Assembly: GCF_000722875.1 (NCBI RefSeq)
Contig: NZ_JFHR01000003.1
Span: forward strand, 1-64,000
Source of the DNA: Sphingobium chlorophenolicum
GTDB taxonomy: Bacteria > Pseudomonadota > Alphaproteobacteria > Sphingomonadales > Sphingomonadaceae
DNA length: 64,000 bases
Direction: 5' to 3'
A model generated the notes under the pieces. That model had not been told where the DNA came from, did no database searches, and was given only the letters and a program-made list of their open reading frames with translations. A program made the translations under genes and the position numbers. This document shows, piece after piece, positions 34,272-43,087 of this stretch (the stretch's first letter is position 1; each line of letters begins with the position of its first letter).

Positions 34272-34421
34272 TGGAACACGGCTGATTAGCAACAGACATT
34301 TGCGACAGCGTCCGCCCTCGTGGCGTGACCGGTCAGGGCCGCTGTCGCGAAACTTGAGAGTTGCGCGACACCTCGCCCCTGCGACGCGGGACCGGTACGC
34401 TCCGGGTCGGGGGATGAGTCG
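34272..34421. promoter_or_regulatory. Candidate res site and divergent promoter region
   Basis: Lies between resolvase and transposase starts. It contains the inverted repeat GCGACAGCG (34302-34310) and CGCTGTCGC (34340-34348), plus a nearby GCGCGACA, in keeping with resolvase subsites. Position and repeats are what Tn3 elements show; the exact crossover dinucleotide cannot be assigned by eye. Confidence 0.5.
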
Positions 34422-37388
34422 ATGGCCAGACGTGATCTGTTGACGGGCGACGAGCGCCGCGCGCTGTTCGGCGTGCCCCTCGACCATGCCTCGCTCGCCA
34501 AGCATTACACGGTTGCCGATGAGGACCGGCCACTGATCGAAGCGAAGCGCGGCGACGCCAACCGGCTCGGCTTCGCGCTGCACCTCGCCCTGCTGCGTCA
34601 TCCCGGCTTCGGCATGCGCCACGACGAGGTCGTCCCCGACTTCCTGGTGCGGCATGTGGCCGCGCAGCTCGGCATCACGCCTGCGGTGGCCGAAGGTTAC
34701 GCGCATCGCGCCCAGACCCGGCTCGAGCACGCCTGGGAGGCGATGGAGCGTTTGCGCCTGCGCGCGTTCGAGGCGGCCGACGTCCCCGGCGCGCTCGGCG
34801 CAGCCACCCGCGCGGCGGAAGCGACCGAACGGGGCAAGCCGATCGCCGCGGCAGTGCTGGGCCATTTGCGTGCTGCCCGGATCGTTCTGCCCGCGCCCGC
34901 CCGTATCGAGCGGATCGGGGTGGCGGGACGCGCCATGGCGCGCCGCCTCGCGGCCGACACGCTGGTCGATGCGCTCGGTCCGGAGCAGGTGGCGGGGCTG
35001 GATGCGTTGCTGATCGTGGACCAGGATCGCGGCACGACGCCGCTCGCGTGGCTGCGCGACACGTCGGACAGCCCGACCGCGCGCAATCTCGCCGGCATTC
35101 TCGCCCGGCTCGCGCATGTGCGTCGGCTCGGGCTCGACCCGGGCATTGCCGGCCGCATCCACGAGCACCGCTTCGAGCAGCTCGTGCGCGAAGGCCATGT
35201 CGCGCCCGCGTTCCTCCTGTCCGACTACTCGCTCCGCAGAAGGCGCGCGACACTCGCCGCAGCCGTCATCGACCTGGAAGCGCGGCTTGCGGACGCCGCG
35301 ATCGAGATGTTCGGCAAGCAGACCGGCCTCCTGTTCGCCAGGGCCAGGGCCGCGCAGAAGCGCGGCATCGAGGCGACCACACGCGACGTGAACCGGCTCA
35401 TGCGGCTGCTGGGCGCCACGGTCGGCGCGCTCCGGGTCGCGCGCGAGGACGGGTTGGACGTCTGGGCGGCGCTCGAAGACGGAGTGGGCTGGACGAGGCT
35501 TCTGGATGCCGAGGGCGAGGCGACCGCGATCGCCGACCTGACCCGTGACGAGCCGCTGATCCGCGCGGCGGGGCGCTACATGACGATGCGGCGCTACGCG
35601 CCCGCGTTTTTTGACGCGTTCCGGTTCAAGGCGGCAGGCTCGCGCGACGGCGTGCTCGGCGCGATCAAGGTCGTGCGCGCGCTGAACGCGACCGGGCGGC
35701 GAGCCGTGCCGGCCGATGCGCCCATGCCGTTTTCCAGAAAATGGAAGGCGGCGATCACCGAGGGCGGCGTCATCGACCGCCGTCGCTATGAAACCGCCAC
35801 GGTCGCGACCGTGCGCGAGCGGCTCCAATCGGGCGACCTGTGGGTGGAGGGTACGCGCGAACACCTGCGCTTCGACAGCTATATGCTCCCGCCCGGCAAA
35901 GCGGCCGAGATCGCGCTCACGCTGCCGTTCGACACCGACGTCGGCCGCTACTTGGAGGGGCGCGCCAGGCTGCTCGACTGGCGGTTGCGCCGGTTCGCAG
36001 GCTCGCTGAAGCGCGGCACGCTTGACGGCGTGGAGCTGCGGGGCGGTGACCTCAGGGTCAGCCCGCTCGCGGCCGTAACGCCCGCTGCGGCCGACAGGCT
36101 GGACGCGGCCGTCGACCGGCTCATGCCCCGCGTGCGCATCACCGAGCTGCTCGCCGAGGTGGAAGCCCGCACCGGGTTCCTGTGCGCATTTCCGGAACTG
36201 CGCTCGGGCCGCGCCCACTCCAACCCGCAGGCCGTGCTCGCCGCGATCCTTGCAGACGCGACGAACCTCGGCATCGAGCGCATGGCCAACGCCAGCCAGG
36301 GCGTCACCTACGCCCAGCTCGCCTGGACGCATGGCTGGTACGTATCGGAAGAGAATTACGCGGCAGGGCTGCGCCATCTGGTGGACGCGCAAGCCGCGCT
36401 GCCGCTCACGCGCGTGTGGGGCGACGGCACCGCGTCGAGCTCGGACGGGCAGTTCTTCCGCTCGGGCAGGCGGGGCGCGGCCGGCAGCACCAACGCGCGC
36501 TACGACCGGGAGCCGGGGCAGAAGATCTACGCCCATGTCGCCGATACCTACGCGCCCTACCATGTCCGGCTGATCTCGGCGACCGCGGCGGAGGCGCCCT
36601 ATGTGCTGGACGGGTTGGTCGCGCACGGCTGCGGCATCGAACCCGCGATCCACTACGCCGACACGGGCGGCGCGTCCGACCACGTGTTCGCGCTCGCGCA
36701 CCTGCTCGGCTTCCGGTTCGTGCCCCGCCTGCGCGATCTAGCCGACCGCCGGCTCGGCCTGTTCCCGGGCACGGCCCGCCCTGAGGCGCTCGCGAAGATG
36801 ATCGGGCGCCCGTTCAACATCGCTGCCATCCGCGAAAGCTGGGACGAGATCGTCCGGCTCGCCGCGTCCGTGAAGGCCGGCGTGGTGCTACCGTCGGTCA
36901 TGCTGAAGAAGCTGGCCGCGTACCGTCGCCAGAACCGGCTCGACTTCGCGCTCCAGGAGCTGGGCCGGATCGAGCGCACGCTGTTCACGCTCGACTGGTT
37001 GGAATCCAGGGCGCTCCGCCAGCAGTGTCAGGCCGGGCTCAACAAGGGCGAGGCGCGTCACACGCTCGCCCAGGCCGTGTTCGTCCATAAACAGGGCCGC
37101 CTGCGCGATCCGCAATTCGAGAACCAGGCGCTGAAGGCGTCCGGGCTGACGCTGGTCACCGCCGCGATCGTGTACTGGAACACGCTCTACATGGGCCGTG
37201 CGGTCGAGCATCTGCGCGCCAGTGGCGAGCCCGCGCTCGACGAGCTGCTCGGCCATGTCGCCCCGCTTGGTTGGCGACACATCAGCCTCACCGGCGATTA
37301 CCTCTGGCAGGATGCTGCTGCCGAGCTCGATCAAGACGGCTACCGCGCACTCAACATCGCCGGCGGACCCGGAGCCAAGGTGGCCTGA
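34422..37388 (+). CDS. tnpA: Tn3 family transposase TnpA
   Basis: 988 residues, the normal Tn3 size. The N-terminus (RRDLLTGDERRALFGVP) and the C-terminal segments RVWGDGTASSSDGQFF, IHYADTGGASDHVFALAHLLGFRFVPRLRDLADRRL and LNKGEARHTLAQAVFVHKQGRLRD fit the Tn3 DDE catalytic core, with Asp in GDGTASS and the Asp of ADTGG, and Glu in NKGEARH. Intact. It ends about 30 bp before the right inverted repeat. Confidence 0.95.
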   Translation: MARRDLLTGDERRALFGVPLDHASLAKHYTVADEDRPLIEAKRGDANRLGFALHLALLRHPGFGMRHDEVVPDFLVRHVAAQLGITPAVAEGYAHRAQTRLEHAWEAMERLRLRAFEAADVPGALGAATRAAEATERGKPIAAAVLGHLRAARIVLPAPARIERIGVAGRAMARRLAADTLVDALGPEQVAGLDALLIVDQDRGTTPLAWLRDTSDSPTARNLAGILARLAHVRRLGLDPGIAGRIHEHRFEQLVREGHVAPAFLLSDYSLRRRRATLAAAVIDLEARLADAAIEMFGKQTGLLFARARAAQKRGIEATTRDVNRLMRLLGATVGALRVAREDGLDVWAALEDGVGWTRLLDAEGEATAIADLTRDEPLIRAAGRYMTMRRYAPAFFDAFRFKAAGSRDGVLGAIKVVRALNATGRRAVPADAPMPFSRKWKAAITEGGVIDRRRYETATVATVRERLQSGDLWVEGTREHLRFDSYMLPPGKAAEIALTLPFDTDVGRYLEGRARLLDWRLRRFAGSLKRGTLDGVELRGGDLRVSPLAAVTPAAADRLDAAVDRLMPRVRITELLAEVEARTGFLCAFPELRSGRAHSNPQAVLAAILADATNLGIERMANASQGVTYAQLAWTHGWYVSEENYAAGLRHLVDAQAALPLTRVWGDGTASSSDGQFFRSGRRGAAGSTNARYDREPGQKIYAHVADTYAPYHVRLISATAAEAPYVLDGLVAHGCGIEPAIHYADTGGASDHVFALAHLLGFRFVPRLRDLADRRLGLFPGTARPEALAKMIGRPFNIAAIRESWDEIVRLAASVKAGVVLPSVMLKKLAAYRRQNRLDFALQELGRIERTLFTLDWLESRALRQQCQAGLNKGEARHTLAQAVFVHKQGRLRDPQFENQALKASGLTLVTAAIVYWNTLYMGRAVEHLRASGEPALDELLGHVAPLGWRHISLTGDYLWQDAAAELDQDGYRALNIAGGPGAKVA

Positions 37389-37451
37389 GCCGCCCTGTTC
37401 GCCACCTGTTCAGCTTACCGCTGTCCGTGCCACAAACCTTGAGGTGCCCCC

Positions 37452-37769
37452 AGCAAGGGGGACCAATGGGATAACAATCCGCTCTGAGCGGGTCGGTGAC
37501 CGTTACCACGCAAGCCGATTGCGTCCCTGAGCCCGGCGCCAGCGTCGTGTTCCGAACCCAGGGCTACAAGAAAGGAATCGAGGCCGGCACCTTAAATTAC
37601 CGCCACTGTCGAGAAAGACTAGACCAAGGAGTATGACTTCTCGGGCAATGGCCTGGTGGTGAGAATCGCCGTGAATCCGGTCACGCCGGTTCACGGTTTA
37701 CCCGAGTAGCCGGGTATGACGCTTTGCCGTCGAGCTGGACGCCATCGAGCTGCTGTCGCCTAAGCCGGA
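37452..37769. other. Intergenic region right of the Tn3 element
   Basis: 318 bp with no convincing gene. It includes CCAAGGAG followed by TATGAC at about 37630, but the reading frame is short. A weak 4-bp arm palindrome occurs at CGGTTCACGGTTTACCCGAG. I see nothing else. Confidence 0.35.
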
Positions 37770-38339
37770 ATGAGCTGGACGCTTTTCATCGACGAATCCG
37801 GCCAGGATCAGCGTCATTCGCCCTATGAGGTGCTGACCGGCATTGCGGCCGAGGATCGTCGCGTGTGTTCGCCACGATCGTCCCGCGCGAGGCGCCGCGG
37901 CCCGAGCGCAGCGACGCGCTACGCAAGGACATGCGTTCCTGTTCGAGCGCTTCTACAATTTCCTGAACGGTCTTCCCAGCGATCCGATGGGCTATCTCGT
38001 GTTCGACGAACTCGATCGCAGCGCCACGCACATCCTGCTCGGCCAGGTGTCGAGCTATTTCGTGAACACGCGCAATGGCCGCAGCCGGTCGCGGCGCATC
38101 ATTCCCGAGCCGTTCTTCGTCCATAGCGACCTGACGACGTTGATCCAGACCGCCGACATCGTCGCCTATGTCGTTAGCTGGGGGCTGCGCATCAGGCGGA
38201 TGACGGCGCCGGCGCGCGACGAGCTGCGGCCGCTCGTCAACCTGGTCCATCAGCTCCAGTTTCAGCGCGAGACCGAAGGGGCGATCGGATCTACGGCATG
38301 AAGCTGATCGACGATCTGCGGCCGAAGCCCAGAGCCTGA
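37770..38339 (+). pseudogene. DUF3800 family protein, decayed
   Basis: Begins SWTLFIDESGQDQRHSPYEVLTGIAAEDR, the typical DUF3800 start (a putative RNase H-like fold found near mobile elements). After about residue 32 the central 100 or so residues expected in the family are missing. Later parts read FLFERFYNFLNGLPSDPMGYLVFDELDRSATHILLGQVSSYF and HSDLTTLIQTADIVAYVVSWG in a different frame, and the end, IYGMKLIDDLRPKPRA, in a third frame to TGA at 38337. At least one deletion and two frameshifts are present. Confidence 0.6.
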
Positions 38340-38590
38340 AACGAAAGAAGGCAATGCACGCGTCACCGCGAACAAAGCCTCCAGAAACCCATTTGGTCGA
38401 TTCGCCTCAACCTTCAATGACGGAAGCGGCGCTCTCGCAAGCCGCAATAGGCTTAGAGTGCCTGCTTACCCAGAGCCCCGCCGAAGGCGAGCCGGGTGGG
38501 TGTGCGGAACAAAACGGCACTCATTGACCCTAGATTAGTTGAAACCCTCACGTCCAGCCACTGGCAAATGGGCGCCGCAACTCAACGCCT

Positions 38591-39124
38591 TCAGGCTCCG
38601 GGCAGCTTCCTCGCTGCGTCGAGATGATTCCGGATTATTGGGATAGCGGCTTGAGCCTTGGCCCGTGCCCGCGCATCGGTCCCTTGCGCAGCATAAGCGC
38701 TATGGACCTTCAACGCTTCCTCATGCGCAGCGATCTGCCCTTGTCTGTACGCCAGATCGAACTCCCCCAACGGCGTGCTCTCCAATCGCTCAAGCATTTC
38801 CGACAAGGGCTCAGCCAGTGCCCCTTCGGCCTCGGCGGATATGGGGACGTTCAGCAGGCGGGCGTGCCCAGCAATGACGCGCGTGTGGAGGTCGACCATC
38901 CTCCGGGCGAACGAACGCGAGGCCTGGACCTGGGATCGGGCCAACGCAAGCCGGCTGGCATCGACCTCGTAACGGCTCAACGCATGAACTGCTCCGATAT
39001 ACTCGGAAGTCTTCACAGGCGGCGGGTTTGTGCTGATCCCAGATTGAACGGCGATCGCTGCCACGGGTGCGCCGAAGAATGCGATTGCGAGCGCACCTAC
39101 AGCCGCTTCGATCGACTTTCGCAT
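38591..39124 (-). CDS. DUF4142 family exported protein
   Basis: 177 residues from ATG 39124, which has GAGGAG eight bases upstream. A signal peptide (MRKSIEAAVGALAIAFFGAPVAAIA) is followed by a four-helix domain: YIGAVHALSRYEVDASRLALARSQVQASRSFARRMVDLHTRVIAGHARLL and a C-terminal AHEEALKVHSAYAAQG. The family is ferritin-like in fold and periplasmic, with an unknown role. Weak link to the nearby iron and oxidative stress genes. Confidence 0.75.
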   Translation of the reverse strand: MRKSIEAAVGALAIAFFGAPVAAIAVQSGISTNPPPVKTSEYIGAVHALSRYEVDASRLALARSQVQASRSFARRMVDLHTRVIAGHARLLNVPISAEAEGALAEPLSEMLERLESTPLGEFDLAYRQGQIAAHEEALKVHSAYAAQGTDARARAKAQAAIPIIRNHLDAARKLPGA

Positions 39125-39209
39125 TGGTCTACTCCTCATACTACTTGGTTTTTGTGATTAGCGCGGGGCTGAGAGCCGTATCGTCTGCAGCGTTCCACCC
39201 AGAATTCAG

Positions 39210-39704
39210 TTAGCATCGTCGGTCGACTTCGTTTAAGAGAGCGTCGATGCGAGCAGCTAGCAGCGGGCGCGCGCGCGCATATTCGGTGTTGAACGAGGGC
39301 AGATCAGACCAGTCGAGAGCCGAAGCCGGTAACGAGGTTTTCGATGGCGGCTCGAGCCCAACGATCACGTCCGCCGTTTGAAGGTCTTCGGGCGCAAGCA
39401 CGGTGAGCGCCTGCGCGTGCGTGTCTACACCCTCCAGCCGCAACGCGGCCGCCAGCGACGGGGAGACGTGCTCCTCGGGCGTAATGCCGCGAGAGCGGAC
39501 CTCGATGACGATACCGCGCTCGGCTGCCCGCCGCTTCATCAGTTCGCGCGCAACCGCGCTCTTCACGCTACCATATTGGCAGACGAGAAGCACGCGGGCC
39601 GGACGACAGCGCGCCGCCACGCCTGTCGAGACAGTCGCGGCTGACGCTATGACGAGCGTCAGGAAGGCGCGGCGCGGAAACCGAAGCGGCAGTTCGCAAG
39701 TCAT
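39210..39704 (-). CDS. Low-molecular-weight phosphatase-like protein
   Basis: 164 residues from ATG 39704. A signal-like N-terminus (FPRRAFLTLVIASAATVSTGVAA) precedes RVLLVCQYGSVKSAVARELMKRRA, where the phosphatase loop CxxxxxR/S has Lys in place of the catalytic Arg. Later the segment ALAPEDLQTADVIVGLEPP resembles the acid loop region. The Lys change and the export signal suggest a diverged or inactive enzyme in the periplasm. Adjacent to the Rap1a-like gene, one base apart. Confidence 0.6.
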   Translation of the reverse strand: MTCELPLRFPRRAFLTLVIASAATVSTGVAARCRPARVLLVCQYGSVKSAVARELMKRRAAERGIVIEVRSRGITPEEHVSPSLAAALRLEGVDTHAQALTVLAPEDLQTADVIVGLEPPSKTSLPASALDWSDLPSFNTEYARARPLLAARIDALLNEVDRRC

Positions 39705-39705
39705 G

Positions 39706-40065
39706 CTAGGAGCCCGCCCCTGCTTCACGCCCGCGCTTAGCGCGGCAGGGCCAAGCCACGTCCATCGCCCGCTCGGCGCCCGCTGCCATGTGAACACTCT
39801 CAAAGTAGGTGTTTTCTTCGGCCCAGCGGAGATACGCGACGCGCAGCCTCTCACGGTCATACCGGGGCGCGGCACACACATCGCGCCGCGCCACGATCAT
39901 CATGTCGAGCACACCTTGAAGGTAGGCCCCGCACGCTGGACTATTTGCGCGGCAGCTCGTGATGAGGTCGGCACCGTTCGCTTGCGTTGTCTTCTCTTGG
40001 GCTTGTAGCGGGGAGGTCAGCAGGACCGCCAGACACGCCCCGAGCCAATAGTGCCTCCTCATCAT
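39706..40065 (-). CDS. Rap1a/Tai-like exported protein
   Basis: 119 residues from ATG 40065, preceded by AAGGAGAAC. A signal peptide ends near SPLQA, then a compact domain with four Cys, including SCRANSPACGAYLQGVLDMM, RRDVCAAP and AMDVAWPC, which fits the Rap1a/Tai4 immunity-protein family (periplasmic antidote proteins for type VI effectors). No cognate toxin is nearby. Ends one base before the phosphatase-like start, so they form one operon. Confidence 0.65.
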   Translation of the reverse strand: MMRRHYWLGACLAVLLTSPLQAQEKTTQANGADLITSCRANSPACGAYLQGVLDMMIVARRDVCAAPRYDRERLRVAYLRWAEENTYFESVHMAAGAERAMDVAWPCRAKRGREAGAGS

Positions 40066-40108
40066 GTTCTCCTTCGGGTACGGTGGTCGCCAACGAGCAA
40101 GCTCCGCG

Positions 40109-42130
40109 TCACCAACTTCGTCGCGCACGCAGATAAAAGGCTGAGGGCACGCGCACGCGGACGCGATCGGTCAGTGCGATCGGCGCCTCGCTACGTAGCC
40201 CAGCATAAATGTCCTGGACCCGGGTCCGGGCGTGCCGCGTGATATCGGTTACCTGCGCGAGCACGGCCCAAGCGGCGCTCGGCTTGTATTCCCAAGCAGC
40301 ATCTAGCGAGGGGTAGCGCCGGATCGTCTGGATTTCGTCGATTAGATAGCTGCGCTCGCGATAGCCGCTGTCCAGGCTCACCGTCCAAGTCGATTTCAGC
40401 CGCGGCAGATCATTTGTCAGCGTCACCGATCCCGAAAACGGTTCGTCCTCCGAGATCGGGCGCGGTCGCCCGGTTGTGGGATCGATCACCCGTGAGGAGA
40501 TCACCTGACCGCGGGCCTTGAGCAGGCCGCCTTGCATGCCGAGCCGGGCGAGCGGCAGCGTGAGGTCGAGGATCGCCGTTTCGCGCCGGCCATTGCCGAT
40601 GTTGCCCGGCGCGTTAAATCCTTCGACCGGAACCTGATCGATCACCTGCTGGAGCGCAGCATGCCGGAGCGTCAGCACGACGTCGCCGCTACCCCAGAAC
40701 CGACGCTCAAATGCCGCCTCGAACACCCAGCGGCGTTCGGGCTCGAGCTTGGCATTCCCGGCGCTGACCACGCCGGTCGCCAGGTTCGCGGTCGCCACGA
40801 AGTCCGCGAAGTCGAGCTGGCCGACCTCGCGCTCGACCCGAGCGCGAACCTGAACCCTCTCGCTGGGCGACCAGGTGACGACCGCGCGCGGCTTGGGGAA
40901 GAAGAAGGACGCGGCGCTGTTGGTATCCCCCGTCTGGGAGATGGTGGAGGTCTCCACCCGCGCGCCCGCCTCAATGTGCCAGCGGGGACTGATCCGCCAG
41001 TTGGCGGTGGCGAAGCCCTCCGCGCGCCGCTCCTCGACGCGAACGCTGGCGTTGGGAAGCACGATCGGCCTCCCATCGAGCGTCAAGGCCGATGTGCCGT
41101 TCAGGAAGTTGAAGATCCCTTCGCCGCCGCCTTCGATGCTGAAGTCGGCTGAGCGCGTATAGGTAATGGTTCCGCGCAGGATGCTCTCCCCCGAGGTGCG
41201 GACCTGGGAGAAGTCGCTCAGCACCCGGTTCTGGTTCGAGCGGCTGTCATAGGTGCGCCGACGCAGCGATTGGACGACGACCATCTTGCCCTGAAGGCTC
41301 GGCCCAAGCCCGATGGTGTAATCCATGCCAACCTCGCCCCCGGTGCGGCGGTAGCGTTCGACGGTGGCGTCGGCGGGCCGATCCCGAGGCTGACGGTAAT
41401 CATATCGCTCGGACTTGTCGGTCCCGGTCACGTCCAAGGCGGCGTTGAGATGGGCGAGCCCTCCGAATAGCGGCGACTGCGCGTTGCCGCGGACCTCCAA
41501 CCCTTGATCGATGTCGGTCAGTCGGGCGCGCGCCTCGCGGAGCACTCGGCCCGCTCCGTCGCGCACTTGTCGAGAGCCATATCCGAACTCGCCGCCATCC
41601 TCGTCGTAGTAGCGCACCGAGCCCGACACCGACCCCTCGCCGTTCCGCCGCGAAGCGTCGAATTGGAGGGTCGGGCTGACCCGGCCGTCGCTATACGCGT
41701 TCACGGCGCCGGTGGCAGTCAGCTCGGTGCGTGCGGCGCTGCTCAGGACGATATTGGCGACGACGGTGCGGCCCTGCATGTCGATACCCGGCGTGCCGCC
41801 ACGGATCAGGTCGATCCGGAGCACACTCGACGCCGGGATGCGCCTGAGGATGCCTTCCAGGCTGTCCGTCTTGGTCGAAGGCCGTTGCCCGTCGATCAAG
41901 ACGTTCCCCGCCGTCCCGCCGAACCCGCGCAGGCTCTCCCCGCCATCGAACGCAAAGCCGGGCAACCGCGCGATCATGTCAAATGCCGTGTTGGGGCGCG
42001 CGGCCGCGAAGGACGCGGCAGGGAAGGATGTGACGCCCGGCTGCCCGCCAGCGGCTGCGGCGCCGTCCGGGGCGGCCGTTGTATCCTGTGCGAGCACCAA
42101 GGCGAGCCCGTAAACCCATGTCAACGTCAT
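40109..42130 (-). CDS. TonB-dependent outer-membrane receptor
   Basis: 673 residues. The N-terminus is short and hydrophobic (TLTWVYGLALVLAQ), then a plug with FDMIARLPGFAFDGGESLRGFGGTAGNVLIDGQRPSTKTDSLEGILRRIPASSVLRIDLIRGG, the family-defining plug segment. The barrel follows and ends with FYLRARRSW, an outer-membrane C-terminal Trp/aromatic ending. The substrate is unknown; nearby Cys-poor PepSY and SOD genes suggest iron-related import but no substrate can be assigned. Confidence 0.8.
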   Translation of the reverse strand: MTLTWVYGLALVLAQDTTAAPDGAAAAGGQPGVTSFPAASFAAARPNTAFDMIARLPGFAFDGGESLRGFGGTAGNVLIDGQRPSTKTDSLEGILRRIPASSVLRIDLIRGGTPGIDMQGRTVVANIVLSSAARTELTATGAVNAYSDGRVSPTLQFDASRRNGEGSVSGSVRYYDEDGGEFGYGSRQVRDGAGRVLREARARLTDIDQGLEVRGNAQSPLFGGLAHLNAALDVTGTDKSERYDYRQPRDRPADATVERYRRTGGEVGMDYTIGLGPSLQGKMVVVQSLRRRTYDSRSNQNRVLSDFSQVRTSGESILRGTITYTRSADFSIEGGGEGIFNFLNGTSALTLDGRPIVLPNASVRVEERRAEGFATANWRISPRWHIEAGARVETSTISQTGDTNSAASFFFPKPRAVVTWSPSERVQVRARVEREVGQLDFADFVATANLATGVVSAGNAKLEPERRWVFEAAFERRFWGSGDVVLTLRHAALQQVIDQVPVEGFNAPGNIGNGRRETAILDLTLPLARLGMQGGLLKARGQVISSRVIDPTTGRPRPISEDEPFSGSVTLTNDLPRLKSTWTVSLDSGYRERSYLIDEIQTIRRYPSLDAAWEYKPSAAWAVLAQVTDITRHARTRVQDIYAGLRSEAPIALTDRVRVRVPSAFYLRARRSW

Positions 42131-42219
42131 GCAGAACCAATGCGATCAGGGCGAGTAAATTGCCACTACCAGCAGCCGGACGCCGGGCCTGCCCCCCTTC
42201 AGGCCCGTGCGTCGCCGCC

Positions 42220-42573
42220 TCAATCGCCGTCTTCGTCGTGATCGCCTTCGGCACCGCCTCCCAGCACCTGGCCCTCAGGCGTAATGTACAGCCCGACCTT
42301 CTTGCCGGCCTTGTCCTTGCCTTCGAGCTCGTAGAGCGTGCTGCCGTCCGCCTTTCTGGTCACCAGCTCGGCTTCGCGGATGGACGCGAGCTGCGCACGC
42401 GCGGCGTTCATCGCCGCCGCCGGCACTTGGTTGAGCGGAATTTCCTTCTCCGTATGCTCGCCGATAAGGCGGTTCTCGTTCGCCTCATTGTTCTGCTGCG
42501 CTGCGAACGCCACGCCGGCAACCGCCAGCACGGCGGCACCGGCGCCGATCATGAGGTTCCGTTTGCTAGCCAT
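42220..42573 (-). CDS. PepSY-domain small exported protein
   Basis: 117 residues from ATG 42573 (GGAACGG upstream). The signal region MASKRNLMIGAGAAVLAVAGVAFAA leads to a PepSY-like domain, QVPAAAMNAARAQLASIREAELVTRKADGSTLYELEGKDKAGKKVGLYITPEGQVLG, ending with an Asp/Glu-rich tail (EGDHDEDGD). Such proteins act in the periplasm. It sits upstream of the TonB receptor on the same strand. Confidence 0.75.
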   Translation of the reverse strand: MASKRNLMIGAGAAVLAVAGVAFAAQQNNEANENRLIGEHTEKEIPLNQVPAAAMNAARAQLASIREAELVTRKADGSTLYELEGKDKAGKKVGLYITPEGQVLGGGAEGDHDEDGD

Positions 42574-43087
42574 GATCCGTTCCACTTTCTTCAGGGTCCA
42601 AGGGAGGTGAACGGACGGCGGCCTCGGCCCTTCAAGCCGTCGTCCGACCCGGATTGCCGCAGCGATTGACGATGGCCGCAGCTCCGGAGCCGCAAAGCCT
42701 ATGCATCCTCGCCGTCGAGCACGCACCTTGTAGATTCACAAGCTACGATGGCTCGGTCCCCACGAGGTCAGACCCTCTTGCGGCGCCCCCGGCCGCAAAT
42801 AACGAGCGGCTTCAGCGCGGAGATACCAGTGCCTAGGCTGCCTCATCAATTGCATGCGAAAATGCCTATAGCCGAGCTTTCAAAGGTCCGTTCAGCGCGG
42901 GCGGCTTGATCCCAGGCCCACATTCGTTGCCCGCCCTTCAACGTGGGCAGCCAGCGATACCCTCTTGACATACCTATACCACGCTATACCCGGACTATGT
43001 GATAAGTGTATCCTTGGTTTGGGCCGGGCTACGAATGGTTGAGCCAATCTAAGCAGCGCAAACGAGATACAAGGTGCGAGGTCAGTC
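42574..43087. promoter_or_regulatory. Intergenic region, possible promoter
   Basis: 514 bp without a convincing gene. The only notable feature is TTGACA at 42965-42970, followed by TATACC motifs at 42976-42980 and 42985-42990, near the 43088 gene. The -10 spacing of these is short (14), so this is weak evidence for a promoter. Otherwise nothing seen. Confidence 0.3.

Larger units (their letters stand above)
32683..37451. mobile_element. Tn3-family transposon
   Basis: The outer ends are inverted repeats starting GGGGGCACCTCAAGGTTTGT on both sides (32683 onward and, reverse complemented, ending at 37451), with GGACAGCGG shared further in; about 34 bp in all. Contents: passenger gene, serine resolvase, resolution site and 988-residue Tn3 transposase. 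The flanking 5-mers (TTTGA and AGCAA) do not match, so a 5-bp target duplication is not visible and a deletion or rearrangement is possible. Confidence 0.92.

Noticed and set aside
33675..36701. 1008-aa leftward ORF over the Tn3 transposase
   Set aside because: Only its last 190 residues (the resolvase) are real; the rest is antisense to the transposase.
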